A stretch of 7,553 nucleotides of DNA, taken from contig JAFPUA010000013.1 in assembly GCA_017413305.1 (NCBI GenBank), positions 1 through 7,553 of the forward strand. The letters run 5' to 3'. The DNA comes from Candidatus Ruminimicrobiellum caprinum (GTDB lineage: Bacteria; Elusimicrobiota; Endomicrobiia; Endomicrobiales; Endomicrobiaceae). Under the pieces are notes generated by a model that made no database searches, was not told where the DNA came from, and saw only the letters and a program-made list of their open reading frames with translations. The position numbers and the translations under genes are program-made. Numbering within the stretch: the stretch's first letter is position 1; every line of letters starts with the position of its first letter. Below are positions 4,825 to 7,553 of the stretch, piece after piece.

Positions 4825-5814
4825 ATGAAATTTCTTAAATTTTTATTCATAATAGCTGTAATATTTTTAGTTTCGTCAGACGGTTTTGCCAAAAAGGCTC
4901 CTATTTTGCCGAATGCTTATGATGGTTGCGGAGTGTCTGCAAGAAGTTTGGCCATGGGTAGAACAGGAGTTGCTATGCCCGGAAGTTATGAAGGAATATT
5001 TTATAATCCTGCAACTTTAGGCTTTAATGAAGATGGTAGTGTACAGATAGAAGCTTTTGTTTTTGCTTTAAGAAATACTGCTCTTGACGATGTAGAATGT
5101 CTTCCATATAATAATATAAAAAGAGGCTTTAATTCTTTTGTTATTGCACAAAACAGAGGAGCAATTTCATGGAGAACGCTCTCGTCGTATAACTATTCCG
5201 AAAAAAACGGTTCTGACTATTTTAATATGCAAGAAAGTGTTCATGCAGTAACCGTAAGTATGGCAAATGTAAACGACAATGGTTTATCGGTAGGTCTTAA
5301 TTTATCTTATTTATACGGAACAATTTTGTATAGCGGTGTTGCCAGTGGCACGCCTATTGCGGAAGCCTATTCAGGGAACGGTTTTACTATGGATATAGGT
5401 TTGATGTATCCTTTATCGAATGGGCTGTTTTTCGGAGCAAATTTTGAAAATGTTGTTGGTTTTATGTGGTGGGATAGTTATGGTCATGATCAAATGCCTT
5501 TCGGTATCAGATCCGGTATAGGTTATGCACTAGGTTCTTTTACTTTCCTTGCCGATTATAATAAAAAATTTTATAGGTTTGGAAATTTGGAAGACCAGTT
5601 TGTGAGTGTAGGTATGGAACAATATTTTTCCAGATATTTTGCGGTGCGTGTTGGTGCTCAGTCTCCGTCGAAAGTGCATAAAGAAAAAATAAAATATACT
5701 TATGGAGCAGGTATAAATCTATCACATTTTTCGTTGTCGGTTGCTTGTGAAAATTTTAAAACAAATGAAGAAAATATTGTACAGTATTATACTTCGTTAA
5801 AAATTGCTTTTTAA
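4825..5814 (+). CDS. PorV/UPF0164-like outer-membrane beta-barrel protein
   Basis: Encodes 329 aa. Residues 1-22 are a Sec signal peptide (basic start, hydrophobic core FLFIIAVIFLV, cleavage likely after GFA22). The mature N-terminus holds SARSLAMGRTGVAMPGSYEGIFYNPATLGF (38-67). This matches the hallmark of the FadL-related PorV/PorQ/UPF0164 barrels, usually written G-A-R-A-x-G-M-G-x-A-x-x-A ... YNPA. The rest alternates Gly/aromatic beta-strand text and ends ...SLKIAF; a terminal Phe is the usual outer-membrane barrel sorting signal. The function within the family (transport, or secretion partner as PorV in type IX secretion) cannot be told from sequence. GAGGGA (4815-4820) is the ribosome site. 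The gene follows the msbA-like gene by 15 bases and precedes the Rel gene by 3, so it probably shares the lpxB operon transcript. Confidence 0.8.
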   Translation: MKFLKFLFIIAVIFLVSSDGFAKKAPILPNAYDGCGVSARSLAMGRTGVAMPGSYEGIFYNPATLGFNEDGSVQIEAFVFALRNTALDDVECLPYNNIKRGFNSFVIAQNRGAISWRTLSSYNYSEKNGSDYFNMQESVHAVTVSMANVNDNGLSVGLNLSYLYGTILYSGVASGTPIAEAYSGNGFTMDIGLMYPLSNGLFFGANFENVVGFMWWDSYGHDQMPFGIRSGIGYALGSFTFLADYNKKFYRFGNLEDQFVSVGMEQYFSRYFAVRVGAQSPSKVHKEKIKYTYGAGINLSHFSLSVACENFKTNEENIVQYYTSLKIAF

Positions 5815-5817
5815 AAA

Positions 5818-7290
5818 ATGTCAGAAAAACTTGATGAACTTATCAATTTAGTAAAAGAATATTCTCCCAATGCAGATTTTGCATTGATAGAGAAAGCTTA
5901 TAACTATGCAAAAAACGCCCATTACTTTCAGCAGAGAGCAAGCGGGGAACCGTATATTGTGCATTGTTATAACACTGCTAAAATTCTTACCGAATTAAAA
6001 CTTGATGAGGCAACAATCTGTGCAGCACTTCTGCACGATGTTTTGGAAGATACTTTGGTTGCACCCGAAGAGCTGAAAGAAGAATTTGGCGAAGAAATAA
6101 CAACGCTTGTTGAAGGTGTAACAAAAATAAATTCGTATAAGTTTAGTGATAATATTACGGCACAGGCAGAGAACTGGCGTAAGATGTTGCTTGCAGTGGT
6201 AAAAGATACAAGAGTTATTATTATTAAACTTGCAGACAGACTGCACAATATGAGAACTATTCGTTACCTGTCGCCCGATAAACAGAAAGAAATTTCTCTT
6301 GAAACATTAACACTTTATACGCCGTTTGCGCACCGTTTGGGAATATACAAATGGAAAAGCGAATTGGAAGATTTAATTTTTGAAGTGTTGCAGCCTGCCA
6401 AGTATAAAGAAATTCGTTCCAAATGGGAAGCCCGTTCAGAAAGTAATTTAAAAAATCTCGAACTTATTCAAGATCAAATAAAAGATACCGTTGAAAAAAT
6501 GAAAGTTTCTTACAGAATTCTGGCTCGTCCTAAAAATCTGTACGGAATTTATAAGAAAATGCAACGACAGGAAAAACCTTTTTCAGCCATACAAGATCTT
6601 TTTGGTATGAGAATTATTACCGACACACAAGAAAATTGTTATGCCATACTGAGCCAAATTCAGACAAATTTTAAAATTTTGGAAGGTTCTTTTACCGACT
6701 ATATTGCCGTTCCTAAAGCAAATATGTATCAGTCTTTGCATATCACGGTAGTTTCAGATACGGGTGTTATCGTGGAAATACAGATAAGAACGGAAGAAAT
6801 GCACCGTCGTGCCGAATATGGTATTGCCGCTCATTGGCGTTATAAGGCTGCATTTGAGAAAAACGCTGCTGCCAATTTAAAACAGACCGATATCAATATG
6901 GAACATCATCTGGAATTTATTAAACATATTCTTGAATCACAGAAAGATGTTCATGATTCCAATGAATTTTTAACAGCCATAAAAACAGAATGTAATTTTG
7001 ATCAGATATATGTTTCTACCCCGAAAGGTGATGCAATAAAACTTCCAGACGGAGCGACAGCACTTGATTTTGCCTATGCTGTGCATAGCGATATCGGAGA
7101 TAAGTGTATGGGTGTAAAAGTTGACGGGAAGTTGGTCCCTCTTGATTATAAATTAAAGACCGGTCAAAAATGTGAAGTTCTCGTAAGGAAAAACATCAAT
7201 CCTACTGAAAACTGGCTAAAAATTGTTATAACAGCCCAAGCCAAATCAAGAATCCGCAAATATTTACGCGAACATAATAAGAAAAAATAA
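5818..7290 (+). CDS. Bifunctional (p)ppGpp synthetase/hydrolase, short Rel/SpoT form
   Basis: Encodes 490 aa against about 700-750 for typical long RelA/SpoT proteins. The HD hydrolase domain (about 20-180) keeps R40, H49, H73-D74, E77-D78, D140 and N144, so it should degrade (p)ppGpp. The synthetase domain (about 225-345) has RPKNLYGIYKKM (237-248), DLFGMR (260-265), DYIAVPKANMYQSLH (294-308) and VEIQIRT (319-325), so synthesis is likely too. Odd points: G243 replaces the common Ser, and the RFKD/EFDD motif position reads SFTD (291-294). A TGS domain follows (about 397-460). The protein then ends soon after NWLKIVITAQAKSRIRKYL, at the start of the helical region, so the zinc-finger and ACT/RRM regulatory domains are absent. 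No remnant of them is visible downstream. There is no ribosome site before ATG, and the upstream stop is 3 bases away, so translation is probably coupled to the barrel gene. Confidence 0.93.
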   Translation: MSEKLDELINLVKEYSPNADFALIEKAYNYAKNAHYFQQRASGEPYIVHCYNTAKILTELKLDEATICAALLHDVLEDTLVAPEELKEEFGEEITTLVEGVTKINSYKFSDNITAQAENWRKMLLAVVKDTRVIIIKLADRLHNMRTIRYLSPDKQKEISLETLTLYTPFAHRLGIYKWKSELEDLIFEVLQPAKYKEIRSKWEARSESNLKNLELIQDQIKDTVEKMKVSYRILARPKNLYGIYKKMQRQEKPFSAIQDLFGMRIITDTQENCYAILSQIQTNFKILEGSFTDYIAVPKANMYQSLHITVVSDTGVIVEIQIRTEEMHRRAEYGIAAHWRYKAAFEKNAAANLKQTDINMEHHLEFIKHILESQKDVHDSNEFLTAIKTECNFDQIYVSTPKGDAIKLPDGATALDFAYAVHSDIGDKCMGVKVDGKLVPLDYKLKTGQKCEVLVRKNINPTENWLKIVITAQAKSRIRKYLREHNKKK

Positions 7291-7324
7291 CAAATTTATT
7301 TCACAAAAATTTTTCAAAAATCAC

Positions 7325-7353
7325 TTGAATATTTCTTCAAGGTGGGCTACACT
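7325..7353 (+). promoter_or_regulatory. Weak possible promoter before the last gene
   Basis: TTGAAT (7325-7330) and TACACT (7348-7353) are 17 bases apart, each matching 4 of 6 consensus positions. A 6-bp inverted repeat, CTTGAA/TTCAAG (7324-7329 with 7336-7341), overlaps the first bases of the ribosome site AAGGTGG (7339-7345). If the promoter were used, the start would fall inside or after the ATG, removing that ribosome site; the two readings conflict, so confidence is low. The 63-base gap 7291-7353 has no clear terminator. Confidence 0.2.
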
Positions 7354-7553
7354 ATGTATATGAGAAAAAATGTATATAAACTTATCTCAATACATGTCAT
7401 CGTTTGTTTTCTATTTTCTTTCGTCATTGGACCAACGACAGCCAGTGCAATGACAGCGGCCCAAGCTACGGTCGAATATAAACAAATATTCAACAACTTC
7501 AATCTTCCATACAGTTTTGGACAAATAACATCAGCACATTACGGAGCAACCGA
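7354..7553 (+). CDS. Secreted protein of unknown function, N-terminal fragment
   Basis: Sixty-six complete codons are visible before the window ends, and the frame is still open. The N-terminus looks like a Sec signal peptide: basic MYMRKNVYK, hydrophobic ISIHVIVCFLFSFVIG, and a likely cleavage after ASA32. The mature part starts MTAAQATVEYKQIFNNFNLPYSFGQITSA. There is no lipobox cysteine, so it is not an obvious lipoprotein. I do not recognise the family from this short piece. AAGGTGG at 7339-7345, 8 bases before ATG 7354, favours that start; a second in-frame ATG is at 7360. It lies 63 bases after the Rel gene on the same strand and may be the last gene of, or separate from, the lpxB operon. 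Confidence 0.72.
   Translation, partial: MYMRKNVYKLISIHVIVCFLFSFVIGPTTASAMTAAQATVEYKQIFNNFNLPYSFGQITSAHYGAT

Noticed and set aside
5967..6248. Two minus-strand ORFs antisense to the Rel HD domain
   Set aside because: The plus strand encodes an intact, motif-rich HD domain here; the antisense frames have no recognisable protein features or ribosome sites.

Overview
This is an AT-rich bacterial chromosome segment from a Gram-negative (diderm) organism: it carries lipid A synthesis, an MsbA-type exporter and an outer-membrane barrel. The short PilE-like pseudopilin, the PorV/UPF0164-like barrel and the strongly AT-rich coding style suggest Elusimicrobiota, possibly an Endomicrobium relative. 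That placement is inferred from protein style only; no taxonomic marker was searched.

Layout. Positions 1-308 are the 3' end of 23S rRNA, followed by 5S rRNA (427-542) and a strong terminator (553-589). A perfect-consensus sigma70 promoter lies between 23S and 5S. Positions 590-834 hold no gene, but contain a large imperfect inverted repeat, a hairpin and the terminator of the next gene. A pseudopilin gene (835-1272, minus strand) has its own perfect-consensus promoter, a leader of about 186 nt that can fold into a three-way junction, and a symmetric composite palindrome at the start site. Divergent from it is a small HTH regulator with a five-heptad leucine zipper (1531-1899).

From 1983 onward the plus-strand genes are packed with gaps of 8, 15 and 3 bases and look like one operon: lpxB (lipid A disaccharide synthase), an msbA-like lipid A/LPS flippase, a PorV-like outer-membrane protein, and a short Rel/SpoT-type (p)ppGpp enzyme. 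The msbA-like gene is split by a one-base frameshift at about 4015. The window ends inside an unrecognised secreted protein (7354 onward). The operon links making lipid A, exporting it across the inner membrane, an outer-membrane protein, and a stringent-response enzyme.

The most interesting parts are the pilin regulatory region (repeated ATAGCA-bearing hairpin loops, a three-way-junction leader, a 40-bp composite dyad beside a zipper-type HTH gene), the split msbA, and the Rel protein that lacks the usual C-terminal regulatory half and the charged RFKD-type motif.
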